From CAWCPR01 sp963797475 (GTDB lineage Bacteria > Chloroflexota > Anaerolineae > Anaerolineales > UBA4823): a stretch of DNA of 64,000 nt. The translations under genes were made by a program, and so were the position numbers. The notes under the pieces were generated by a model. The model was given only the letters and a program-made list of their open reading frames with translations, did no database searches and was not told where the DNA came from. The stretch lies in assembly GCA_963797475.1 (NCBI GenBank), contig CAWCPR010000003.1:806001-870000 (forward strand), in the 5' to 3' direction. Positions 44,711-52,260 of this stretch are shown here, piece after piece. Position 1 is the first letter of the stretch. Every line of letters starts with the position of its first letter.

Positions 44711-45679
44711 TTAGAGATATTTGGCAGCCCCACCCGGGTGGGCCAGGAGAATATTGGATACCCCAGGGACCAGGCCCAGGAGTTCTTTAACCTGCTCAAC
44801 ATAACCGGTGGGACAAATTACGTGCACATTGGGCCCGGCGTCTATCGTATAAAAAACCGGTATGCCGCTTTCTCGCCAGAGACGCACACGGGTCATCAAC
44901 TCCAGAGTGGCCGGCAGCCAGTAGAACAATGCCGGCCTGGAGGTGATCATCACCGCGTGCATCAAGTTGCTGTCCAGCTCGGCGATCTCGGCCAGGGCCT
45001 CGAAATCACGGTCCAGGATCGCCTGCCTGCAAAGATCCAGCCGCCGGGGGGCGTCCGCCACTCGGGCGGCCTGCAGCGGGCTGCTGGCCGCCCGGGCATG
45101 ACCGGCAGTCGAGCCGGTCTGTTTGTGCGCCTGGCTGACGACGGCAACGCAGTCGATCAGGTCCCAATGCGCCGGTGGGGCGATCGACCAGGCGTATGAG
45201 CTCGAGTCATCCTCGCCGCGCCCCCATTCCACGAACCCGCCCGGCACGGAGCGGCAAGCTGAGCCCGAGCCCGTGCGCGCCAGCCGGGAAAGCTCCGCCT
45301 CGGAGAGCCTCAAGCCGGCCGCCGCGCTGGCTGCCAGGCTCAACGCTGCAAAAGCCGCGGCGGAGGAAGCGATGCCGGCCCCGCTGGGAAAGTTGTTCTC
45401 ACTCTCCACCTGGGCAAACAGACCCAGCCCAGCCAAACGCCGCACTCGATCCAGAAAATCGCTGACGCGCTTCAAACCCGGCCCTTCGACGGGCTTTCTG
45501 TTCAGGGCGAACCGGTCGGCCGCTAGGCCCGAATTGAATGTCACGGTCGTGCGGGTGTGCAGCCCGTCCAGGTTCATCGAGATGGAGCCGTTGGTGGGAA
45601 TGCGCAGGGCCTCATCCTGGTTGCCCCAGTACTTGATGAAGGCAATATTAGGATGACTTTGGGCAGTCGCTGTGCTCAT
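44711..45679 (-). CDS. mvaD: Mevalonate (di)phosphate decarboxylase, GHMP kinase family
   Basis: ATP-dependent decarboxylation in the mevalonate route to isopentenyl units. 322 residues. It opens SHPNIAFIKYWGNQDEALRIP, has FPSGAGIASSAAAFAALSLAA (ATP loop), SGSACRSVPGGFVEW, and ends with FYTIDAGPNVHVICP, where the Asp is catalytic. All are decarboxylase rather than kinase hallmarks. In some Chloroflexi the enzyme of this family acts on mevalonate 5-phosphate and works with isopentenyl phosphate kinase, so the substrate could be mono- or diphosphate. No other mevalonate gene is in the window. Confidence 0.88.
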   Translation of the reverse strand: MSTATAQSHPNIAFIKYWGNQDEALRIPTNGSISMNLDGLHTRTTVTFNSGLAADRFALNRKPVEGPGLKRVSDFLDRVRRLAGLGLFAQVESENNFPSGAGIASSAAAFAALSLAASAAAGLRLSEAELSRLARTGSGSACRSVPGGFVEWGRGEDDSSSYAWSIAPPAHWDLIDCVAVVSQAHKQTGSTAGHARAASSPLQAARVADAPRRLDLCRQAILDRDFEALAEIAELDSNLMHAVMITSRPALFYWLPATLELMTRVRLWRESGIPVFYTIDAGPNVHVICPTGYVEQVKELLGLVPGVSNILLAHPGGAAKYL

Positions 45680-45808
45680 GGGGTGATGATACCATTGCTT
45701 GAGTCAATTTTTTATTGTGATACAAAAAAGGTATCCCTTCAAATTCATCGGGAAATACTGCCATTAATTGTCATGGTCATCGTGGAGTTTCTTTTCGTCA
45801 GCACCCCC

Positions 45809-45837
45809 TTGACAATCTCCGGCATACATCGTATACT
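45809..45837 (+). promoter_or_regulatory. Promoter for the TetR-monooxygenase pair
   Basis: TTGACA (45809-45814) and TATACT (45832-45837), 17 bases apart, near-perfect sigma-70 boxes. The predicted start lies at about 45843, at the left edge of the palindrome. Confidence 0.65.
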
Positions 45838-45841
45838 AATT

Positions 45842-45863
45842 ACAGACCGAACGTTCGGTCTGT
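45842..45863 (+). promoter_or_regulatory. 22-bp perfect palindrome, TetR operator
   Basis: ACAGACCGAAC followed directly by its exact complement. Length, symmetry and position over the transcription start just before a tetR gene fit a TetR-family operator, so the regulator should repress itself and the monooxygenase behind it. The core ACCGAACGTTCGGT resembles operators of other TetR members. Confidence 0.75.
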
Positions 45864-45878
45864 TACAAAAGGAGGAAC

Positions 45879-46454
45879 ATGACGGATTCCGAAGCCCGTA
45901 AGCAAATTCTGCTGGCGACGATTAAACTGCTCGGCACCAAAGGCTACGCCAACATGAATATGAACGACATTGTAGCCGAGTCGGGGATAAGCAAGGGCGG
46001 CATCTATTGGCACTTCAAAAACAAGGACGCCGTCATCGAGGCTGCATTCGTCTCCATTCTGGATGCGCAGCTTGCGTTTATCGAAGCGCAGTTGGCGGGG
46101 ACTGATCCCGCCAGGGACAAACTGCGGCGTATCTTCGGGATCGCCCATCTGGTAGGGGAGGAAAGCACCCCACCGCCCATGGAATTTTTCGCCCTCGCCG
46201 CGCGCGATGCAGCACTGATGGAACAGGTGCGGCGCTACGTCCACGCCTATCAAGAGCGCATCGCTCAGGTGATTCAACAGGGCATCGACGACGGCGAGCT
46301 CTCGCCGGTCGATCCCAGGATGACCGCCCTCAACCTGCTCAGTTTTCTTGAAGGCGTCCTGCTGATCGGGTTGACGGTGCAGCCGGAGACGCTGGCGGCA
46401 CAGGTTGATCAGGCGGTTGAATTAATCTTTAGAGGCTTATTGTTTAAGGAGTGA
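45879..46454 (+). CDS. TetR/AcrR-family transcriptional regulator
   Basis: A 191-residue repressor. The N-terminal DNA-binding helix-turn-helix is at about 8-55 (ARKQILLATIKLLGTKGYANMNMNDIVAESGISKGGIYWHFKNKDAV split over the three helices). The C-terminal all-helical ligand-binding domain has no readable ligand. Strong SD AGGAGG seven bases before ATG. It is three bases ahead of a FAD monooxygenase gene, and the promoter/operator in front serves both, so the inducer is probably a substrate of that enzyme. Confidence 0.92.
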   Translation: MTDSEARKQILLATIKLLGTKGYANMNMNDIVAESGISKGGIYWHFKNKDAVIEAAFVSILDAQLAFIEAQLAGTDPARDKLRRIFGIAHLVGEESTPPPMEFFALAARDAALMEQVRRYVHAYQERIAQVIQQGIDDGELSPVDPRMTALNLLSFLEGVLLIGLTVQPETLAAQVDQAVELIFRGLLFKE

Positions 46455-46457
46455 ATC

Positions 46458-47624
46458 ATGCGAGTTTTAATTGTTGGAGCAGGTCCTGCCGGGCTGACGC
46501 TGGCCTACTGGTTGCATAAGGACGGTCACACACCCGTCGTCATCGAAAAAGTGCCAAACATTTACACTGCTGGGTACATGATCGATTTCGCCGGGAGCGG
46601 CTGGGATGTCGCCAACCGGATGGGGATAATCCCGCATCTGGAGGCAGTCGACCATGCGGTGAAAGAGATCGTTTTCAAGGATAGCAGCGGCCGCACCACC
46701 GCTATCATGCCCACTGGCAAACTATACAATGCCTGGGGTTTCGAGAAACGCTTTCTGGGACTCGACCGGCGGGACCTGGTCGAGACACTTTATCATACGG
46801 TCGAGTCTGATGTGGAAATTCGCTTCGGCACGACGCTAACGGCGGTCTGCCAGTCAGCGGAGGCGGTAACGGCCACGTTCTCTGACGGCAAGGAAGAGTC
46901 GTTTGACCTGCTCGTGGGTGCAGATGGGATTCATTCGAATGTGCGCGGGTTGGTCTTTGGCAGCGAGGCGGAATTTGCCGATTACCTTGGCTATTACGTC
47001 GCCGCTTTTTACTCCCCGCCATTGAGTCCCGCTCCGCCGTCCAGCTTCCTGATGCACGTCGAGCCGGGGATGCAGGTCGGTGTTATGCCGCTGTCGGAGG
47101 AGCGTTGGCTGTCATTTCTGATCTACAAGAGCGAAGATAAGGGCCACATCCCGCCTGCCGAACGCCTGCAAGTCCTCAAAGATCGCGCGCGCGGTGTCGG
47201 TTGGATTACCACCGATTTACTCAATTCGCTGCCCGCAGAGACGCCGATTTACATGGACACAGTGACGCAGATCGAGATGCCGTCGTGGTCGAGCAATCGA
47301 GTTACCCTGATCGGGGATGCCGCCTACTGCCTGACGCTGATCTCCGGGCAAGGCACAAGCATGGCGATGGCGGGCGCGTATTTTCTGGCTGAAGAACTGA
47401 GCCAGAATCCTGACCATCATATCGCCTTCCAGCGTTACGAACAGCGGTTGCGTCCTTATATCGAGCAGAAGCAGAAGAAAGCCCGCAATTTCGCGCCGAC
47501 CTTCGTGCCGAGCAGCGAAATGCGAATCGCGATGACGCAGTGGGCGATTCGGCTGATCGATCTACCGCCGATCACGCGGCTGGTCAGCAAGCAGTTGAAC
47601 CTCAAGAGTATCATTCCGGCGTAG
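46458..47624 (+). CDS. FAD-dependent aromatic/tetracycline-type monooxygenase
   Basis: A class A flavoprotein monooxygenase of 388 residues (PheA/TfdB/TetX superfamily), hydroxylating aromatic or polyketide-like rings with NAD(P)H and oxygen. FAD-binding GAGPAGLTLAYWL at 6-18 with Glu in VVIEK; LLVGADGIHSNVR (the DG motif) at about 150-160; and VTLIGDAAYCLTLISGQGTSMAMAGAYFLAEEL, the second FAD motif, near 285-317. The substrate is not readable. Co-transcribed with the TetR gene. Confidence 0.9.
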   Translation: MRVLIVGAGPAGLTLAYWLHKDGHTPVVIEKVPNIYTAGYMIDFAGSGWDVANRMGIIPHLEAVDHAVKEIVFKDSSGRTTAIMPTGKLYNAWGFEKRFLGLDRRDLVETLYHTVESDVEIRFGTTLTAVCQSAEAVTATFSDGKEESFDLLVGADGIHSNVRGLVFGSEAEFADYLGYYVAAFYSPPLSPAPPSSFLMHVEPGMQVGVMPLSEERWLSFLIYKSEDKGHIPPAERLQVLKDRARGVGWITTDLLNSLPAETPIYMDTVTQIEMPSWSSNRVTLIGDAAYCLTLISGQGTSMAMAGAYFLAEELSQNPDHHIAFQRYEQRLRPYIEQKQKKARNFAPTFVPSSEMRIAMTQWAIRLIDLPPITRLVSKQLNLKSIIPA

Positions 47625-48359
47625 GGAGGCGCTACAGGCTGAAGTGCAGGCCATGCGGATGAAATGCCAATTATTGTCATATACTGTGGGGACGAAGGAT
47701 TCGCATGCCCTATCAGCCAGTCCTGGCAGCCTTGGAGCCAAAGGTAGAAACCGGGCTTTATCTTGTCTGGAAAAAATATCAGATGTTTACAAAAGCGGCA
47801 GATGTGTTCCTGGAGCAGATTCGACGGAGTATATTTTAAGCTGAAACTTTGCTTGAGGTAGCATTTACCGTTCATCTGTCTGCCTTGCCTGGGTTGCTTG
47901 AGAAAAAAGCATTTCAGATAAGGAGAAATTTGCGGTCAAGATCACTCTTGCCGTTAGTTCGACAGAGTTTTGCCAAGCGCTACATTGTGAAGGCGATGTT
48001 CGCGCAGGCTTGGGCAGTGGCAGTCGTCATGAGGCGATGATACCACTACGTCAGATAATTTCCTTTTAGCTTTTTGCCCTGAACTGTCAGGCGAGCGGAA
48101 AAGCATAAGCCGCGCGGGTCACCGCATCGACTCTATGCCCTTAGTTAGGCCGCTCGCTTACCCGTGAAGACGAGATGATTATCGCTTAGCCAGCATAAGC
48201 CTTGAGTTCAGCGATGTAATGATCCTTGGTGGCACGGGGCAACCAAGCACTTTCGAATACGTTCTCGGCAAGGCTGAACGATCCCAGCCTTGCCGAGGTC
48301 AACGTCCTCCTGCACCCGGATTAGGTTTTCGTTCATGCTCGTTTCCGTTCGGCAATTGA
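47625..48359. other. 735-bp gene-poor stretch with decayed fragments
   Basis: No intact gene. The left part holds a LysR-like C-terminal remnant (47705-47839, +). Around 48190-48340 the minus strand reads NENLIRVQEDVDLGKAG in one frame and, after a frame change, ENVFESAWLPRATKDHYIAELKAYAG to a stop; this looks like the broken tail of a protein I cannot name. The middle part, about 47840-48180, shows nothing I can identify, and no inverted repeats of an insertion sequence. Confidence 0.4.
47705..47839 (+). pseudogene. LysR-type regulator C-terminal remnant
   Basis: A 44-residue open stretch reads EPKVETGLYLVWKKYQ then FTKAADVFLEQIRRSIF and a stop. This is the style of the last strand and helix of the LysR substrate-binding domain (xLYLVWKK...AAxxFLEQIR). 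Upstream bases in other frames have a few LysR-like scraps but no continuous frame. It follows the monooxygenase gene by 80 bp. The assignment is by pattern only. Confidence 0.35.
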
Positions 48360-48794
48360 TCAGGGCGTGGTGGCACCGAATTGAGCATAATATTCGCCCA
48401 TCGCTGTCCAGCGGGCTGCATCGGCGGCTCGAGCGCGTGCCAGATTTTGCGCCTCAGCTTGGGCCAGTTTCTGATAGTACTCTGCCATCGCTGTCCAGCG
48501 TGCGGTGTCTGCGGCTCGACTTCGGATCAGGTTCAGGCTGGCAGCGCCACCTAATTGCTGATAGTAACGACCCATAGCTTCCCACCGTGCAGCATCTGCT
48601 GTGCGAGAACGTGTAAGATTTTCAGGCCTAGCCCGATTCTGATAGTACTCACCCATAGCCGTCCAGCGCGCTGCGTCAGCAGCTCGACCACGCTCAGCTG
48701 ATGTTGGCGTATTGGAGAGTGGGAATGAAATCACCATCGCGACCAATAACAGGGACAGAACGCCAAGAACAATAAGAAAACGGTTTTTGAACAT
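48360..48794 (-). CDS. Exported protein of four RAADAARWTAMGEYY repeats
   Basis: A 144-residue protein. An N-terminal hydrophobic segment (LIVLGVLSLLLVAMVISF) serves as signal peptide or anchor. The rest is four copies of a 27-29-residue repeat whose core is R-x-A-D-x-A-R-W-x-A-M-x-x-Y-Y, at about 37-51, 64-78, 93-107 and 122-136. Each core looks helical with an amphipathic face and an aromatic end, joined by variable linkers rich in Ala, Asn and Gln. SD AAAGGAG before ATG is strong. It is divergent from the XRE-STAND regulator, with two operator-like sequences in the shared upstream region. Not recognised; a small extracytoplasmic repeat protein. Confidence 0.65.
   Translation of the reverse strand: MFKNRFLIVLGVLSLLLVAMVISFPLSNTPTSAERGRAADAARWTAMGEYYQNRARPENLTRSRTADAARWEAMGRYYQQLGGAASLNLIRSRAADTARWTAMAEYYQKLAQAEAQNLARARAADAARWTAMGEYYAQFGATTP
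48378..48684 (-). repeat. Four imperfect tandem repeats inside the repeat-protein gene
   Basis: The DNA repeats about every 81-87 bases: GTCCAGCG(C/G/T)GC recurs near 48408, 48493 and 48661, with a diverged copy near 48578. Spacing is by whole codons, and copies 1 and 4 are most alike at protein level. Confidence 0.6.
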
Positions 48795-48891
48795 TTTGAT
48801 CTCCTTTCTGGTTCAACAAGTTATAATGTTTTCAGAAACCCGAGTTGATCTCTACTATGCCCATACTGTAGCAAATCTCCCTTCCGGTTTG

Positions 48892-48922
48892 GTGGCACTA
48901 AGTGCCACAAAAAGTGTCACTT
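48892..48922. promoter_or_regulatory. Two operator-like palindromes between divergent genes
   Basis: GTGGCACT-A-AGTGCCAC (48892-48908) is a perfect palindrome around one base, and AAGTG-T-CACTT (48912-48922) is a shorter one. Both contain AAGTG(C/T)CAC, repeated in direct orientation 12 bases apart, about one helical turn. They lie about 40 bases before the XRE-STAND regulator and 100 bases before the divergent repeat-protein gene. Confidence 0.5.
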
Positions 48923-48960
48923 ATTCGTAACCTGAAGCGATACTGTTTATTTAGAAATTG

Positions 48961-51319
48961 ATGCAAGAACAACATTCTTTTGGCTACTGGCTCAGGCTCA
49001 AGAGAAAGGCGCTCGATCTCACTCGCGAAGCTCTGGCTGACCGCGTCGGGTGTTCCGTATCAACCATTCGTAAACTTGAAGATGAAGAACGGCGTCCCTC
49101 AGCACAGATTGCTGAGCTGCTGGCTGAAATCTTCAAGATCCCCACAAATGAACGACCAGCCTTTTTACGGTTTGCGCGTGGCGACTGGAGATCTGCTCCC
49201 AGCCTGGGGGACGAAGAAGCCCCCTGGCGCGCCTCAACACCAGCACTACCCCAACAACACCGTTCGAATTTACCGGCAACCTTTACTTCCTTAATTGGGC
49301 GGGATAAGGATATTGCGGCTGTCCAAGACTATTTGACCAATCCAGATATCCGCCTGGTTACCTTGATCGGCGCGCCGGGAATCGGGAAGACGCGCCTGAG
49401 TATCGCGTCAGCGAGCAAGTCACTGGCCGAGTTCTCCGACGGTGTTTTCTTTGTCGCGCTGGCTCCGCTGGATCAGCCATCCTTGATACCTTCTGCCACC
49501 CTGCAAGCGCTTGGATATATTGAAAAGAATAACCTGTCTCCCGAGGAACGTCTCATCGAAGGCATCGCAAACAAGCGAATGCTGCTCGTGCTGGATAACT
49601 GCGAGCACTTGATCGACGACATAGCTCCGCTCGCTTCTTCCCTCCTTTCGGCCTGCTCCAGCTTAAAAATCCTCACCACCAGCCGCGAAGCGCTACGAAT
49701 CCCTGGTGAATGGCTTTATTCGGTACCTGCACTGGATATGCCAAAAGAGAACTCTGTCGTTGACATAGAAACCATTTCGGAGTTTCCAGCTCCGGTGCTG
49801 TTTGCCGAGCGTGCTCGCGCAGTTCGTTCCGATTTCGCGCTGAACGCCAAAAACATCCGGGCCGTCGCAGCCATCTGCTCACGACTCGATGGATTGCCAT
49901 TAGCCATCGAACTGATTGCCGCGCGGGTCAAGACGTTATCAATAGAGCAAATCGCTGCACGGCTCGAAGACCGTTTCGCATTGTTAACAAGCGGTAGTCG
50001 AGTTGCCTCCTCACGACAACAAACATTGCGCGCGACTCTGGATTGGAGCTATGAGCTGCTGGCAGAAACGGAAAGAGAACTTTTTCGACAACTTTCGGTC
50101 TTTGTTGGTGGTTTTACATTGGACGCGCTCGAAATCGGTGGCGCTTCTGGATTCCAATCAATCGATTCTCGATGCGCTTTCACGCCTCGTGGACAAATCA
50201 CTGCTGCTCGTCGAACAGCAAGATCAACCGCGTTACCGGTTTCTTGAGCCAATCCGTCAGTATGCCAGAGATAAACTGAATGAGACCAGAGAATCGAACT
50301 TGATTCAAGATCGTCATCTTAATTATTACCTCCGCGTCGCGGAGGAGGCAGAGCCATACTTATTTGGCGCCGGGCAACAGGACTGGAAGAATCGATTGGA
50401 GTTGGACCATGATAACTTGCGGGTCGCGTTGGCATGGTCGCTTGAAAGCAATCAAATCGAAGCGGGACTGAAAATGGCAGGGGCGCTGGCATGGTTCTGG
50501 CACAGTAAGGGTCATTTAAGCGAAGGCAACCTATGGCTGGAGAAAATCCTTGCATCTGGCATCGGCACCCAGGGAAAGGAGCGAGCGAAAGCGCTGCGCG
50601 CATCCTCCATCCTATCAACGGATATAGGCGATTACATTCGAGCCAGAGCCTTTGCAGAATCAAGCATTAAGTTATATCGAGAAATTGGAGACAACCCAGG
50701 CGCAGGCTTAGTGCTTGCTGACCTGGGCGCGAGCCTTCACCGTGGCGGCAAGGAAGAGGAGGCAATAGAGTCGTTCGAAGAGAGTTTGCGCCTGCTTCGG
50801 GCAACTGGAGAGCGCTGGGGGATCGCCTACGCACACCTCTGGTTGGGCGATGCGTGGTTCAGGATGGGAGATACGACGCGCGCCGCCACAAGCTGGGAAG
50901 AGAGTCTGCGCCTCACCCAGGAGTTGGGAGATCACTACCTGATGGCTTGGTCGCTTGGCGGTTTGGCGGATGTGGCGCGTCTGCGCACTGATTACAAGCG
51001 TGCAACAGGAATGTTTAAAGAAGCCTTGTCCTTTTATCAGAGTTCAGGAGATAAGTTCGGCCCACCGTTCGCGCTGGAGGCGTTGGCATTGGTTGCCGCT
51101 GCGCTAGGGGATGCGAAGCGAGCGGCGCGTCTTTGGGGTGCCGCATCCGCCTGGCGCGAAGCGATCAACGAACCGCTCTCCCTGACCTATCAGAAGGACT
51201 ATGCCGTATCTATTACCGAGGCGCGTACTCAACTTGGGGAGGAAGTTTATGCGTCCGCATGGTCGGAAGGCCACGCGATGTCACCCGAACAGGCTATCGC
51301 CCTGGCGTTAGAAGAATAA
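48961..51319 (+). pseudogene. XRE-HTH / STAND ATPase / TPR regulator with one frameshift
   Basis: A large signal-transduction ATPase of about 785 residues when repaired. Parts in order: XRE-type helix-turn-helix at about 5-65 (LTREALADRVGCSVSTIRKLED), NB-ARC/STAND ATPase with Walker A GAPGIGKTRL near 140, Walker B LLVLDNC and a TSREAL sensor, GLPLAIEL motif, winged-helix part to about 395, then C-terminal TPR repeats to the end. The frame breaks between about 50125 and 50140, just after FVGGFTLDALEI; the continuation VALLDSNQSILDALSRLVDKSLL is in the next frame. Removing one base (a G pair near 50133) restores it. Start ATG 48961. Either a pseudogene or a sequencing insertion. Confidence 0.85.
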
Positions 51320-51360
51320 ATGCCTCCTGAATATCCATACCTAAAAGGACACATTAGGTT

Positions 51361-51798
51361 CTAGTTCTTGCTTAGCAATTGAACCATCGTCGGCTGACCC
51401 AGAAACACATCTCGCATTTCACCGGCATGTGCGGCGATATTTTCCGCCACTGCACGAGCCTGGTCACGCAATCTGCCGGCTGAGCTCTCGTCACCACATT
51501 CTTGTTCCTCAACTCCTGCCTCATCGAACCAGCATAACAACGAGTCGCCTGCAAAGCTGATGACGCTACCGCCATGACGTTCGATCTCGCCGATCAGCGT
51601 GGAATACACAGCTTCCATTCGCCGGGTGAGTTCTTCTGCAACGCGGCGGGGTCCGAGGCCATTGCGTAACGCTTCGGTCAGGGCGGTGAAACCGGAGATG
51701 TCCGTGAAAAGTGCAGCTCCGCTGGTGCGGTCCGACAAAGGAGTGTGATTCGCAAATGCTCGCAGTCTGTCTTGAGGAAGGTAAATGCGGAGAGGCAT
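51361..51798 (-). pseudogene. Class III adenylate/guanylate cyclase gene with internal deletion
   Basis: A 145-residue open frame. Residues 24-93 are the start of a class III cyclase domain: GAALFTDISGFTALTEAL with metal Asp33, and GGSVISFAGDSLLCWFDEAG with Asp85. The domain then stops short; the remaining core is missing. Residues about 112-143 (DQARAVAENIAAHAGEM then RDVFLGQPTMVQLL) resemble the extreme C-terminus of cyclase-ATPase-TPR proteins. This looks like a deletion that joined the two ends of a gene of perhaps 1000 residues or more. It cannot be catalytic. SD is weak. Confidence 0.6.
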
Positions 51799-51865
51799 GT
51801 GTGGTCAAACACAATTCATAATGAGCGTGTTCCATACAATCTGCCAATGAATTCACTCACTTTGA

Positions 51866-52231
51866 GAGCACACCGGGCAATTTCGTTGGCTTCAACCTGA
51901 AGGTCTGCCGTTGTTGAAAACTGCGTATGTGGATGCTGTTGCAACGTTGCCGGAATTTCAGGGGCATGGATATGGGAGCATGGTTATGCGCCATTTAGCG
52001 AGCGAAATTGATGGTGACTATGGCATTGCATGTTTAGAGACAGAGCGAGCGCCATTTTATGAGCGGTTAGGTTGGCAAACCTGGCACGGGCCTTTGGCGG
52101 GACGGAGCGAGCAAGGTTTGATTCCAACGCCCGAGCAGAAGGGGATCATGATCTTGCGATTGTCGCAGACCCCAGCGCTCGAACTGGATTCGGCGTTGAC
52201 CATTGAATGCCAGGATGAACGAATTTGGTAA
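51866..52231 (+). pseudogene. GNAT acetyltransferase lacking its N-terminal part
   Basis: The readable frame begins after a stop at 51863 and gives LRW-like QFRWLQPEGLPLLKTAYVDAVATLP, the acetyl-CoA loop FQGHGYGSMVMRHLA, then FYERLGWQTWHGPLAG and ILRLSQTPALELD. This order matches aminoglycoside 2'-N-acetyltransferase-like GNAT proteins, of which about the first 65 residues are absent. A TTG at 51911 could start a 106-residue product, but it would lack the substrate half. Probably a fragment left by deletion, like its neighbour. Confidence 0.6.
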
Positions 52232-52260
52232 CAAAGCGGCGAAGCTGGTCAGCCCGTTAC

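Noticed and set aside
47456..47875. A 139-codon minus-strand frame
   Set aside because: Its first half overlaps the intact monooxygenase gene on the other strand and its second half covers the LysR-like remnant; no family signal.
47625..48359. Insertion sequence or tRNA-associated island end
   Set aside because: No terminal inverted repeats, transposase motif, tRNA or direct-repeat target site could be found.
48360..48794. CRISPR array suggested by the regular repeats
   Set aside because: The repeats are imperfect, spaced by whole codons (81-87 bases), inside a gene with good start, signal peptide and SD; there are no unique spacers.
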